From Brevibacillus centrosporus (GTDB lineage: Bacteria; Bacillota; Bacilli; Brevibacillales; Brevibacillaceae), in the NCBI RefSeq assembly GCF_003710815.1, contig NZ_RHHP01000013.1, positions 124,001 to 188,000 on the forward strand: DNA of 64,000 nucleotides, in the 5' to 3' direction. Each line of letters starts with the position of its first letter. Position 1 is the first letter of the stretch. The position numbers were made by a program, and so were the translations under genes. This document shows positions 16,685 to 25,078 of the stretch, one piece after another. The notes beneath the pieces were generated by a model. That model did no database searches. It was given only the letters and a program-made list of their open reading frames with translations, and was not told the origin of the DNA.

Positions 16685-17508
16685 GCGCTTTTTTGCCCCC
16701 CTACGTTGCTGTTTTTACTCTTGCGTCCGATGATTGGCTCGAGCCATGCATACAGGCGCTGGGTGAGTGGGAGAGAAACAAAAATACACACATACGTACC
16801 GATGATGCTCATCATCAGATTGGCAGCGCCGGAATAGAAAGCAATGTCCTTTGCCGCGTCTGGGAAAATAACCGCCAGAGAGCCTGTCGCTGCTGCCATC
16901 ATACTACCGGAACCAACAGCTGCTCCCATCGCGAGTGAGATCGGATGGAACAACCCGCTGCTTCCTAGCAAGCTGGCCAGAATGGACATGTAGATCGCAC
17001 CGAACAGCGTACCGCAGATGTAGACCCCGAGCGCACCACGGGCTTCTGCAGAGTTCGCGCCGAACTTTTCAACCACGATTGCGAGATTCGGTTCACGGTC
17101 GAGCGAGTAGGTTGCCCCGATCGCTTCCCGTTTCAATCCGAGCCACAGGGCAATCGGCAGCCCCAGGGCAATTGTTCCGACGATATGACCTACTTCTTGG
17201 AACAAAAGCGATACGCCAGAGCCCATCAGCTTCGGCAGCTCAGGACCGATATTTGCCCCCAGTTTGCAAATAAAAAGGAAGAAAGAAAGTCCCAAAATAT
17301 TTGCTGCCACATTCATTTCGTTTTCTTTGAGCCATTTGAATTTCGGCCAGCTGATAAAGCCCCCGAGAACCAGTGCATAAAGCATCGGGAACAGAGCGAT
17401 CACGCCAATTCCGATGTTGATTTTTTTCGTACCGATAAACTCGGTTAGAGCTACCAGTACGAGTACAATGAAGTGCAGCTTGAATACATTAACGCGTTGC
17501 TCCATCAT
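16681..17508 (-). CDS. DUF3100 family membrane protein
   Basis: A 275-residue integral membrane protein with about eight to nine helices. Features of the DUF3100 family include the polar stretch GLKREAIGATYSLDREPNLA between helices and the glycine-rich MGAAVGSGSMMAAATGSLA helix, which resembles a substrate pathway. The family is of unknown function but recurs beside M20 peptidases, as here. It overlaps the small membrane gene by four bases and starts 28 bases after the amidohydrolase stop, so all three genes form one operon. Confidence 0.82.
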   Translation of the reverse strand: MMEQRVNVFKLHFIVLVLVALTEFIGTKKINIGIGVIALFPMLYALVLGGFISWPKFKWLKENEMNVAANILGLSFFLFICKLGANIGPELPKLMGSGVSLLFQEVGHIVGTIALGLPIALWLGLKREAIGATYSLDREPNLAIVVEKFGANSAEARGALGVYICGTLFGAIYMSILASLLGSSGLFHPISLAMGAAVGSGSMMAAATGSLAVIFPDAAKDIAFYSGAANLMMSIIGTYVCIFVSLPLTQRLYAWLEPIIGRKSKNSNVGGQKSA

Positions 17509-17536
17509 GATGTACCCCCCAGTACGATCTTTGTTG

Positions 17537-18712
17537 TTATTTCATTACCACTTTCTCAGCTGCACGAAGGAATAGCTCTACTCCTCGAGCGAGGCAATCT
17601 TCATCGAAGTCAAAGCGCGGATGATGATGGGGATAAGTGAATCCCTTTTCCGGGTTGCCCGCTCCCAATTGAATGAAGCAGCCTGGTGCTTTTTCCAAAT
17701 AGGCTGAAAAATCTTCTCCCGGCATAAGCGGGTCAATATAAATGATTTCTTCTTCGCCCCAGCCCTCACGGATGGTCTCTTCCATCAGCTTCGTGACGGC
17801 AGCGTCATTGATGACGGACGAATAGCCCAATGAATAGTGGAACTCGTAGGAAGCTCCATGCGCATCCGTTACGCCTTTGACGATTCGTTCGATCCACATC
17901 GGAATGTTCTTGCGGATTTCTGCGTCAAAACAGCGCGTAGATCCGGTTAACGTCAAAGTATCCGGAATAATGTTGTAAGCGGTCCCTGCATTCAGCATCG
18001 TTACGGAAATGACCACTTTCTCCAAGGCACTCACATGGCGGGAAACAATTTGCTGCAAATGGTTGATGACTTGCGCCCCGATCACGATAGGATCTACGGT
18101 CATTTCAGGTTGGGAGGAATGCCCGCCCACTCCTTTGATCGTGATATCGAAACGGTCTGTGGATGATGTCAACGCCCCGTAGAGAACACCGAATTTCCCC
18201 ACAGGCATGTAAGACGCCAAATGGATACCGATGATGGAATCCAAGCCGTCGGCAGCGCCTGCCTTGACGATCTCCGCAGCTCCACCTGGCGGCAGCTCCT
18301 CTGCATGCTGGAAAAAGAATCGAACTTCACCCTTGATCTGTTCCTTGTATTGAGACAAAATCTTGGCCGTCCCTAAAAGCATAGCGGTATGGCCGTCATG
18401 GCCACATGCATGCATCACACCCGCTTCGGAGGAAGCATATGGCACTTGATTTTCTTCCTGAATCGGCAAAGCATCGATATCGGCGCGAATTCCAAGTACA
18501 GGACCAGGCTGTGCACCGATAAGACGTGCCACAACACTCGTAGCAGTGGGACGACTAATCTCCAGATTTCCAAAGGACGATAATGTTTCGTAAATATACT
18601 GAGATGTTTTATTTTCCTGAAAAGAGAGCTCAGGGTTTTGATGCAGAAAGCGGCGCCATGCGACGACTTGATCCGCGACTTCCGCTGCCAATGACTCTGC
18701 ATTCCAATTCAA
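17537..18712 (-). CDS. M20 family amidohydrolase (HipO/AbgB type)
   Basis: A 391-residue zinc amidohydrolase. The M20D metal and catalytic motifs are all present: IRADIDALP with the bridging aspartate, MHACGHDGH, HAEELPPGGA with the catalytic Glu pair, GIHLA, and the C-terminal MPGEDFSAY. The dimerisation domain (about 180-290) contains VGGHSSQP. Such enzymes cleave N-acyl or aminobenzoyl amino acids. Start TTG 18712 is preferred because AAAGGAG lies nine bases upstream; a longer frame to 18739 would contain that site. It is the first gene of an operon with two membrane proteins. Confidence 0.9.
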   Translation of the reverse strand: MNWNAESLAAEVADQVVAWRRFLHQNPELSFQENKTSQYIYETLSSFGNLEISRPTATSVVARLIGAQPGPVLGIRADIDALPIQEENQVPYASSEAGVMHACGHDGHTAMLLGTAKILSQYKEQIKGEVRFFFQHAEELPPGGAAEIVKAGAADGLDSIIGIHLASYMPVGKFGVLYGALTSSTDRFDITIKGVGGHSSQPEMTVDPIVIGAQVINHLQQIVSRHVSALEKVVISVTMLNAGTAYNIIPDTLTLTGSTRCFDAEIRKNIPMWIERIVKGVTDAHGASYEFHYSLGYSSVINDAAVTKLMEETIREGWGEEEIIYIDPLMPGEDFSAYLEKAPGCFIQLGAGNPEKGFTYPHHHPRFDFDEDCLARGVELFLRAAEKVVMK

Positions 18713-18780
18713 GGTCAACCACTCCTTTTTGTCGATCATTCACAATAGTTAAGTATAATTAAAAATAATAACCTTTTGTG

Positions 18781-18809
18781 AATATACCATGATTACATAG
18801 AAATGACAA
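18781..18809 (-). promoter_or_regulatory. Sigma-A promoter of the M20/DUF3100 operon
   Basis: On the minus strand TTGTCA (18809-18804) and TATATT (18786-18781) are 17 bases apart. TTCACAA at 18739-18745 and TTGTGAA at 18776-18782 form an inverted repeat spanning the transcription start. Confidence 0.65.
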
Positions 18810-18869
18810 ATGTCCTTTTTAGGTGGACACTTTTTTTAGTGAGCCTCCTATTCTTTCCGATTTATTAGA

Positions 18870-18956
18870 TAGTTTAGTCAATTTAGCTGAACATGTCCAC
18901 GCTAAACAAACATTATGAATGATAAAATAAATTTAACTGAAGTTTTTACTAAACTA
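18870..18956. repeat. AT-rich intergenic region with direct and inverted repeats
   Basis: AATTTAGCTGAAC (18880-18892) recurs as AATTTAACTGAAG (18930-18942), 50 bases apart. AGTTTAGT (18871-18878) is mirrored by ACTAAACT (18949-18956). The rest of the 335-base gap holds the operon promoter and the next gene's terminator; no coding potential was seen. The repeats may bind a regulator of the M20 operon. Confidence 0.45.
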
Positions 18957-18989
18957 AACACTCGTGAAACCCCATTCAAGATCTGAGCA

Positions 18990-19036
18990 CAAAAAAACCA
19001 GCCAATTATATTTTCCTTCTCTGGAAGAGGCTGGTT
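18990..19036 (-). terminator. Terminator after the secreted hypothetical gene
   Basis: On the minus strand AACCAGCC and GGCTGGTT form an 8-bp stem around a 25-base loop and are followed by a run of T. Confidence 0.85.
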
Positions 19037-19048
19037 CTCGATTTGATT

Positions 19049-19498
19049 TCATTGATTGACTGCCACGATGACAAACTTCTTTTCTTTTTCCCTCAGCCAA
19101 AGCTCTCCGTTTCCCACCATGACTCCCTGATAATTGACAAACGTATTCTTTACATCCTGCTGTAAGAGTGCCTGCTTCACTTTCTCCGTCATAATCCGGT
19201 CATACTCGGCAAGAAATTGCTTCTCTGTCGCAATCAATCGACTCTGTCCATCCTTGTTCACGCGAAGCGGATATTGCACATGGTTCGCGATAGCAGCCTT
19301 ATTCCCTTTTGCCACCCAGACCTGGAGCTTTCTATAGAAAGCTTCAAATGCTTGCGGATTCGTGATGCCGGCTACCTCATATCGATTCGCCGTCTCCTGT
19401 GCAGCCACGACGAAGACTCCCCACTTCCCCCAAGCTGGTCCATACAACAGCCCAGATACGATGCCCATCACCAATAGTGCTCTCCTTGCTTTTTGCAT
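19049..19498 (-). CDS. Secreted protein of unknown function
   Basis: A 149-residue protein with an N-terminal signal peptide (MQKARR, then a hydrophobic stretch to about residue 32, possible cleavage after VVAAQ). The mature part of about 115 residues has the look of a small alpha/beta cone-type domain (FYRKLQVWVAKGNKAAIANHVQYPLRV ... GELWLREKEKKFVIVAVNQ), like NTF2/SnoaL-type folds, but I cannot assign it. AAAGGAG lies seven bases before the ATG. It is monocistronic, with its own terminator. Confidence 0.7.
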   Translation of the reverse strand: MQKARRALLVMGIVSGLLYGPAWGKWGVFVVAAQETANRYEVAGITNPQAFEAFYRKLQVWVAKGNKAAIANHVQYPLRVNKDGQSRLIATEKQFLAEYDRIMTEKVKQALLQQDVKNTFVNYQGVMVGNGELWLREKEKKFVIVAVNQ

Positions 19499-19567
19499 TC
19501 ACTTGCTCCTTTTTTGCGATAGTCTATTTCTTTTGATAGGTTCCCCGCTTCTCGCTCCTCTCTATAC

Positions 19568-19604
19568 AAAAAAGCACTCTGCCGGATCGCCCCGACAAAG
19601 TGCT
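19568..19604 (-). terminator. Terminator after the amino acid permease gene
   Basis: On the minus strand AGCACT and AGTGCT flank a GC-rich internal part and are followed by TTTTTT. Confidence 0.75.
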
Positions 19605-19624
19605 GGATCGTTTATCGCGCTTGA

Positions 19625-21157
19625 TTAGGAGTCGCGAAACCTGGCTTCCTGACTTTTTATTTCTTCCTCCGACTTGCTCAGAGCTGCTTGTGGACCAGGG
19701 AAGTGATTCTTGTAATAGGCCAAATCCATGATCAACAGCACGACAAACATGGCGATCAAGGCGTAGCCAGCCGTCTGGTTAGGGGGAATCACCATCATGA
19801 TCGAGATGAAAATGATCCATAGCAAGCTGAGCACATTGATCGTTTTACTCCAATTCCCCAAATTCCATGGGCCATAATGCTTGCGCTGGAATACTCCTTT
19901 CGCCTCAGCACGCAGCTTGAGATAGAGCGGAATGCCGTACGCTACGTACAGGCCGACAACGCTTACTGCCGTCAAAAAGGCTAACGTCGTATACGTCGCC
20001 TCCGGATTGACTCTTTTGACAATGTAGTCAAACAAGGCAAGGGCAAAAGACAAAATGATAACCAGCCAGATGGCTTTCGCTGGCGTTCTGTATTTCGTGG
20101 AGATTTCAGCCCAATGACGGCTCCAGGGCATCCCTTTGTCGCGGGAAAATGCGTAGAGCATCCGCGAAAACGATGTGATCGATGCCAAGCCGCAGAACCA
20201 CATCGCAAAGGTCACCAGCCACAACACCACCGAACCGAAAGTACCGCCTAATGCTTCGCTGATGACGTAGATGAACGCATTAGGCGCTTCACTAGCCGCC
20301 GCCGCATTTTTGATGGACAGGGTAACGAAGGCGAGCATGATAAAACCGAAAATAAAAGAAAAGGCCACCGATGTAAAAATGCCCCACGCCGCACGAACTC
20401 GCGGATTAATCGTCTCTTCGATGGTGTGCGCAGATGCATCATATCCGGTAAACGTCCACTGCGCCTGCAAAAGTCCAATCAGAAAAGCAAGGGCGTAGGG
20501 CTTGTCAGAAAACGTCTGCCCCACCTGGAACAAATAGTCGAGCGGCTGCAGCTCATGACGCGAAAAGAAAACTAAGCTGCCGACGAGGATGACTACCACG
20601 CCGATGTGATACCAAGCGGAAAAATCGTTCAGGCGCGCTACCAGACGAATCCCGATGTGATTGAAGGCACCGTGGAGCAAAAGGGTAATCCCGAAAAGAA
20701 TCAGCGTGGTTGTTTCTGTCGAGGTATAGCCAAATGCGCTTGCCAAGAGCGGATCGGCAAACAACGAAAAGGAATAGTCAATCCCGGCTACAATCCCGAT
20801 TTGTCCGATGAGGTTGATCCAAGCCGTGTACCAGCCCCATCTTTTACTCCCCAGGATCGCCGCCCAGTGATACAGTGCCCCAGCTGTCGGAATCGCTGAT
20901 GCAAGCTCCGACATCGAAGCTGCAATCAAGATAACGAAGAGTGCGACGATCGTCCAACCAAAGCCCATCATCCCGGAACCACCGTATAGCAAACCGTGTC
21001 CGTACAAAGAAACAGCGCCAGTCAAAATGGAAATGATGGAAAAGGAAATGGCGAAATTGGAGAATCCCCCCATATCCCGCAAAAGCTCCTGCGCGTACCC
21101 AAACTTGTTTAAGTCTCTTTTGTCTTCTAACAACTGATCTTCTCTTTTGTGCTGCAT
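19625..21157 (-). CDS. Amino acid permease (APC superfamily)
   Basis: A 510-residue transporter with about twelve transmembrane helices. The start FGYAQELLRDMGGFSNFAISFSIISILTG matches the amino acid/choline transporter group of APC proteins, and the GYDASAHTIEETINP loop after helix 6 is diagnostic for that group, which includes GABA permeases. The substrate is therefore probably an amino acid or GABA-like compound. ATG 21157 is chosen for AAAGGAGGGG; an upstream ATG at 21178, overlapping the stop of the small gene before it, would add seven residues. The two genes are translationally coupled. Confidence 0.87.
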   Translation of the reverse strand: MQHKREDQLLEDKRDLNKFGYAQELLRDMGGFSNFAISFSIISILTGAVSLYGHGLLYGGSGMMGFGWTIVALFVILIAASMSELASAIPTAGALYHWAAILGSKRWGWYTAWINLIGQIGIVAGIDYSFSLFADPLLASAFGYTSTETTTLILFGITLLLHGAFNHIGIRLVARLNDFSAWYHIGVVVILVGSLVFFSRHELQPLDYLFQVGQTFSDKPYALAFLIGLLQAQWTFTGYDASAHTIEETINPRVRAAWGIFTSVAFSFIFGFIMLAFVTLSIKNAAAASEAPNAFIYVISEALGGTFGSVVLWLVTFAMWFCGLASITSFSRMLYAFSRDKGMPWSRHWAEISTKYRTPAKAIWLVIILSFALALFDYIVKRVNPEATYTTLAFLTAVSVVGLYVAYGIPLYLKLRAEAKGVFQRKHYGPWNLGNWSKTINVLSLLWIIFISIMMVIPPNQTAGYALIAMFVVLLIMDLAYYKNHFPGPQAALSKSEEEIKSQEARFRDS

Positions 21158-21174
21158 TCCGTCCCCTCCTTTGC

Positions 21175-21312
21175 TCATGAATTGTTCTTCGATCCGATAA
21201 AGCTTTCGTGCTCTTCCTCGTCAAAACGACGCACGCTTTCGTTTGCCCGATACCCGATCGCCACTGCTACTCCAATCGTCACGACAACCAACAAGATCCC
21301 CAACCCGAGCAT
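21175..21312 (-). CDS. 45-residue single-span membrane peptide, partner of the permease
   Basis: A short gene on the minus strand with an excellent ribosome binding site (AAGGAGGAG, six bases from the ATG). The product begins MLGLGILLVVVTIGVAVAI, one transmembrane helix, followed by a charged tail rich in Arg, Asp and Glu (RRFDEEEHESF). The stop TGA overlaps the upstream ATG of the permease frame. Small single-span subunits accompany several Firmicute transporters, so this is probably an accessory subunit; I know of no named family for it. Confidence 0.75.
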   Translation of the reverse strand: MLGLGILLVVVTIGVAVAIGYRANESVRRFDEEEHESFIGSKNNS

Positions 21313-21431
21313 TGCATCTCCTCCTTCCTCTTAGATGAGGCAAATGGCATGTCAGCAAGATTAGTACATTGTACGTTTGAAAAGAGCAGCTATACCAGTT
21401 TCTGGATCTCTCTGAAGGAGCTGATCTACAC

Positions 21432-21460
21432 AAAAAAACGCAGGAGCTTTTCCTGCGTTC
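21432..21460 (-). terminator. Terminator after the GGDEF-EAL gene
   Basis: On the minus strand AACGCAGGA and TCCTGCGTT form a 9-bp stem with a 5-base loop and are followed by TTTTT. Confidence 0.88.
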
Positions 21461-21473
21461 TACCATAGTAGCC

Positions 21474-23897
21474 TTATGAAATTTTTTGCTTTCGCTTCTG
21501 CATATAGGTAGTGATTTCATCCTGAGGAAGCGGCTTACTGAACAGGTACCCCTGCACCTCTTCACATAGATGCTCCTGCAAAAATGCGAGCTCATCGTCT
21601 GTTTCGACGCCTTCCGCAATGACTCGCAGCTCCAGATTGTGCGCCATGGCAATGATCGTGGAGACAATCGCTCTGTTGCTGGGACTTTGCTTCATGTCCC
21701 TGACAAACGAACGATCAATTTTCAGGCGGTTTAAGGGAAATTCCTTCAAATAGGACAAAGAGCTATAGCCCGTCCCAAAATCATCGATGGCGATATGTAC
21801 ACCCAGCTGCTTCAGCTCAGCCAGTGTGCTGCTCGCCCGGTGTACGTCGATCATAGTGCTCTCCGTGATTTCCAGCTCCAGATAGTGAGGCGCGAGCCCC
21901 GTTTGCTCGAGTATATCCGCAACCAACTGGGTAAAGTCTTTTTTCAAAAACTGGCGTGCTGACAAATTCACTGCCATGCGAATGGGAGGTAGGCCTTGGC
22001 TTTGCCATTCCATGTTTTGCTTGCACGCCGTCTGCAGAACCCACTCACCAATTGGCACAATCAAGCCGGTCTCTTCTGCAACAGCAATGAACTGGTCGGG
22101 TGACACTAGCCCTCGCTCCGGATGATTCCAGCGCAGCAATGCCTCCATGCCTACGATGTCCCCATTGCTGACACTGATCTGCGGCTGATAGTACAAATCC
22201 AGCTCGCCCAATGCCAATGCCCGATTTAATTCATTTTGAATGAACATTTTATCGCTGGTTATTTGCTGCAGATCGGGGGCGTACATGTGATAGCTGTTTT
22301 TTCCCCGCTCCTTGGCAGAGTACATGGCCGTATCCGCCGTTTTCATCAACCCGTGGCGGTCAACCCCGTCCAGTGGGTAGCGAGATATTCCAATGCTCGT
22401 GGTAATGTACAGCTCATGACCATTGATGAGGAAGGACTGCTCGATGGTCCGATTCAAGGAATCCCCTACCTGTGCAACCGTTTCCTCTGGAACATCTGCC
22501 AGTATTACCATAAATTCGTCCCCACCCAGCCTGCTCACAACGCCTCTTTGCCCAATACAGTTGCTCAGGCGCATAGCTGCTTCCTTTAACAACAGATCGC
22601 CATAATCGTGTCCGAGGGAATCGTTAACGAGCTTGAAGCGATCCAGATCGAGAAACATCACGTACACGCTATATCCACCTTGGCGTGCCTCTTCAATCAT
22701 GACATCCAGCTTTTCTTCCACGTATCTGCGGTTCGGCAGACCAGTAAGCGCGTCATGAAAAGCCAAATAATTGATTTTCGCCTCTGCCTGCTTTTGATTC
22801 GAAACATCGCGTGCAATGATAAAAACGCCAGCAACGGCATCGTCTACAAAAACAGGAACATTGGTTAAATTCAAATGAACTTGCTTTTTATTGGTCGTCA
22901 TACAAACTTCGTAGTTATTGGAGTTTCCCCTTACAGCTTCCTCGAAAAACTTCGTTACCTGCTCTGCATCCTGCGTACTGCACAGAGCCCTCAACGAATC
23001 CAGCGGCAGCCGCTCTGCTCCTGTCAAATCCTTCGCTGCCGGATTTAAAACGTTTTCTTTTCCATCGATGGAATAAAACATGACGCCGTCGTAATTATGC
23101 TCAAACAAGGATTTGTATCGCTGGTTGCTTACCATGACACGCAGTGTATTTCGGGCAAAGAGCTTGTCCATGTAAATGGAGAACAGTGTCACTCCGAGAA
23201 TAAACAGGGTGACGACCCCAACTGCATAAGCAATCAGCCTCATATCAGCTGCCATGAACTCTGCCTGATGGCCTGACAGGTGGTCCCCTCCTACGAAAGT
23301 CGTTGCGTACATTCCTGTGTAATGCATGAAGGCAACAGCAGCGCCCATGAGCAGTCCAGCAGCCAGCTTGAGTCCGACTCCTTTTGCATCCGACGCATAA
23401 CGCAAGCGAAACGTCAACAGAAGTGCAACTACGGAGACGACGATCGCCACCAGGATCGACAGTCCGAAAAAGAACCAGTTATACTCGATGACTGCATCCA
23501 TTTTCATGGCAGCCATTCCCGTATAGTGCATGGAAGCGATCCCCACTCCCATAAAAAGAGCACCGATGACAAGCCTTTTTCTCGTCATGGTTTTGGTATT
23601 GATCACCCATAAAGCGATGCCGGAAGCAACCATGGCAAAAAGGATCGACAAAATAACGATCGCCACATCGTACTCAACCTCAACCGGCAGATGGAGTGCT
23701 AGCATGGCGACAAAATGCATGGCCCAAATGCCGAACCCCATAGAAATTGCTCCCGCGCAGAGCCAGAAAATCCGTCCCTTTTTTTGAGAGTCATGGATGC
23801 GCGTACTCAAACTCAATGCCGTGTAAGACGCCATTACCGCAAGGAGATAAGAAAAAATGACGAGGGCAAAATTATATGAATAACTGAGCGTGTTCAT
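21474..23897 (-). CDS. MHYT-PAS-GGDEF-EAL cyclic-di-GMP signalling protein
   Basis: An 807-residue membrane protein. Residues 1-245 form the seven-helix MHYT sensor with three copper-type motifs: AMHFVAM (about 59), SMHYTGM and FMHYTGM. Residues about 265-375 are a PAS domain, about 375-540 a GGDEF domain with an intact RLGGDEF site, and about 550-800 an EAL domain with EALLRW, LEITES, IDDFGTGYSSL, KIDRSF and AEGVET. Both diguanylate cyclase and phosphodiesterase sites look intact, so net activity cannot be predicted. The MHYT unit is thought to sense O2, CO or NO through bound metal. AAGGGGAG precedes the ATG; monocistronic. Confidence 0.94.
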   Translation of the reverse strand: MNTLSYSYNFALVIFSYLLAVMASYTALSLSTRIHDSQKKGRIFWLCAGAISMGFGIWAMHFVAMLALHLPVEVEYDVAIVILSILFAMVASGIALWVINTKTMTRKRLVIGALFMGVGIASMHYTGMAAMKMDAVIEYNWFFFGLSILVAIVVSVVALLLTFRLRYASDAKGVGLKLAAGLLMGAAVAFMHYTGMYATTFVGGDHLSGHQAEFMAADMRLIAYAVGVVTLFILGVTLFSIYMDKLFARNTLRVMVSNQRYKSLFEHNYDGVMFYSIDGKENVLNPAAKDLTGAERLPLDSLRALCSTQDAEQVTKFFEEAVRGNSNNYEVCMTTNKKQVHLNLTNVPVFVDDAVAGVFIIARDVSNQKQAEAKINYLAFHDALTGLPNRRYVEEKLDVMIEEARQGGYSVYVMFLDLDRFKLVNDSLGHDYGDLLLKEAAMRLSNCIGQRGVVSRLGGDEFMVILADVPEETVAQVGDSLNRTIEQSFLINGHELYITTSIGISRYPLDGVDRHGLMKTADTAMYSAKERGKNSYHMYAPDLQQITSDKMFIQNELNRALALGELDLYYQPQISVSNGDIVGMEALLRWNHPERGLVSPDQFIAVAEETGLIVPIGEWVLQTACKQNMEWQSQGLPPIRMAVNLSARQFLKKDFTQLVADILEQTGLAPHYLELEITESTMIDVHRASSTLAELKQLGVHIAIDDFGTGYSSLSYLKEFPLNRLKIDRSFVRDMKQSPSNRAIVSTIIAMAHNLELRVIAEGVETDDELAFLQEHLCEEVQGYLFSKPLPQDEITTYMQKRKQKIS

Positions 23898-24095
23898 TAA
23901 ACTCCCCTTTTTTGTTCGGAGTCAAGCTCGGACGCGGTATGGTAATATTCCCCTATCTTATCCGTTTTGTTTTCAACTGACAAGAACTCAGTCGGCTGGT
24001 GTGACTGGTTTTGTTGGGAACTTTTCAGCCCGCTAAATCTCGGTTTGCACGGGGATACTACAGCGTAGACACGCCGTATAAAGGGAGGGAGTTCC

Positions 24096-25028
24096 TTGAT
24101 TCGTTTGGGTTATGCCTGCATCAGTGTAAAAACGAAAAACAACCCGAACAAGAAAACGACTGTCGCCCAGCTGAACAAGCTTGAACCACAAGCACGCCTA
24201 AAGAAATTGAGACAGATCCTGCAGACCAACTTTTTCAATTTGATGGATTTGCTTGCCTACAATGTGGATAACCATATTTTTTTGTATCGCTTGCCCTCGG
24301 AGTTTGTCCCATTAGCTACCCATGCAGTAGCCGAAAGTTGGGACTGGGCAAAGGAATTCGCCTGGGATTTTCAAAAAGCAGGCGAGTTTATCCGCAGCAA
24401 CGGCATTCGTATGACAGCTCATCCCGGTCATTTCAGCATATTAAACAGTGACAAGCCATCCGTAGTTGCGTCCACGATCAAAGATTTTCAATATCACGCC
24501 CGTGTATTTGATCTGCTGGGATTGGATGACAACTCCGTTCTGGTTACACATGTTGGCGGCATCATCGATGATAAGCCCTCGGCTACTGAACGATTCGCAG
24601 CCCATTTCGAACAGCTCCCGGAGGAAGTAAAAAAACGGCTTGTGGTCGAAAACGACGATTCTTCCTTTTCCATGGTCGATGTACTCACGCTATGCGAACG
24701 ACTTGGCATTCCGATGGTTTTTGATTACCACCATCACAAATGCCTCAACGACGGAGAGAATTGGGTCGATTATGTGCCGCGCATCATTCAGACGTGGGGA
24801 ACGCGAACGCCGAAAATGCATATGTCCTCGCCGAAATCAGAAAAAGACTTTCGTGCCCACGCGGACAACATCGACCCAGATCAATTTATCGAATTTATTT
24901 CTCCGCTCGCCCATTACCATGTGGATATTATCTTGGAATGCAAAAACAAGGATGACGCCCTCTTCACACTGCGTCGCGAATTACAAAAGCGCGGAATGGA
25001 CGTTGAAGTGACGGCTTCTCTTTCCTGA
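24096..25028 (+). CDS. uvsE: UV damage endonuclease
   Basis: A 310-residue TIM-barrel endonuclease of the UVDE family, which nicks DNA 5' to UV photoproducts in an alternative excision pathway. Family blocks are present: RLGYACIS at the N-terminus, MTAHPGHF, VTHVGG, VVENDD, FDYHHHKC and PKMHMSS, supplying the His, Glu and Asp ligands of the metal cluster. It starts at TTG with GGGAGGGAG four bases upstream; no ATG is near. No LexA-type box was found upstream. With splB it gives this window two direct UV-lesion repair genes, in keeping with a spore-former. Confidence 0.93.
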   Translation: MIRLGYACISVKTKNNPNKKTTVAQLNKLEPQARLKKLRQILQTNFFNLMDLLAYNVDNHIFLYRLPSEFVPLATHAVAESWDWAKEFAWDFQKAGEFIRSNGIRMTAHPGHFSILNSDKPSVVASTIKDFQYHARVFDLLGLDDNSVLVTHVGGIIDDKPSATERFAAHFEQLPEEVKKRLVVENDDSSFSMVDVLTLCERLGIPMVFDYHHHKCLNDGENWVDYVPRIIQTWGTRTPKMHMSSPKSEKDFRAHADNIDPDQFIEFISPLAHYHVDIILECKNKDDALFTLRRELQKRGMDVEVTASLS

Positions 25029-25041
25029 ATCACATAACAAA

Positions 25042-25072
25042 ACAGACGCCACTGTCCAAGCGGCGTCTGTTG
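25042..25072. terminator. Bidirectional terminator between uvsE and the Pro/Asn-rich gene
   Basis: ACAGACGCC and GGCGTCTGT form a perfect 9-bp stem. The better T run is on the minus strand. Confidence 0.75.
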
Positions 25073-25078
25073 CACTTT

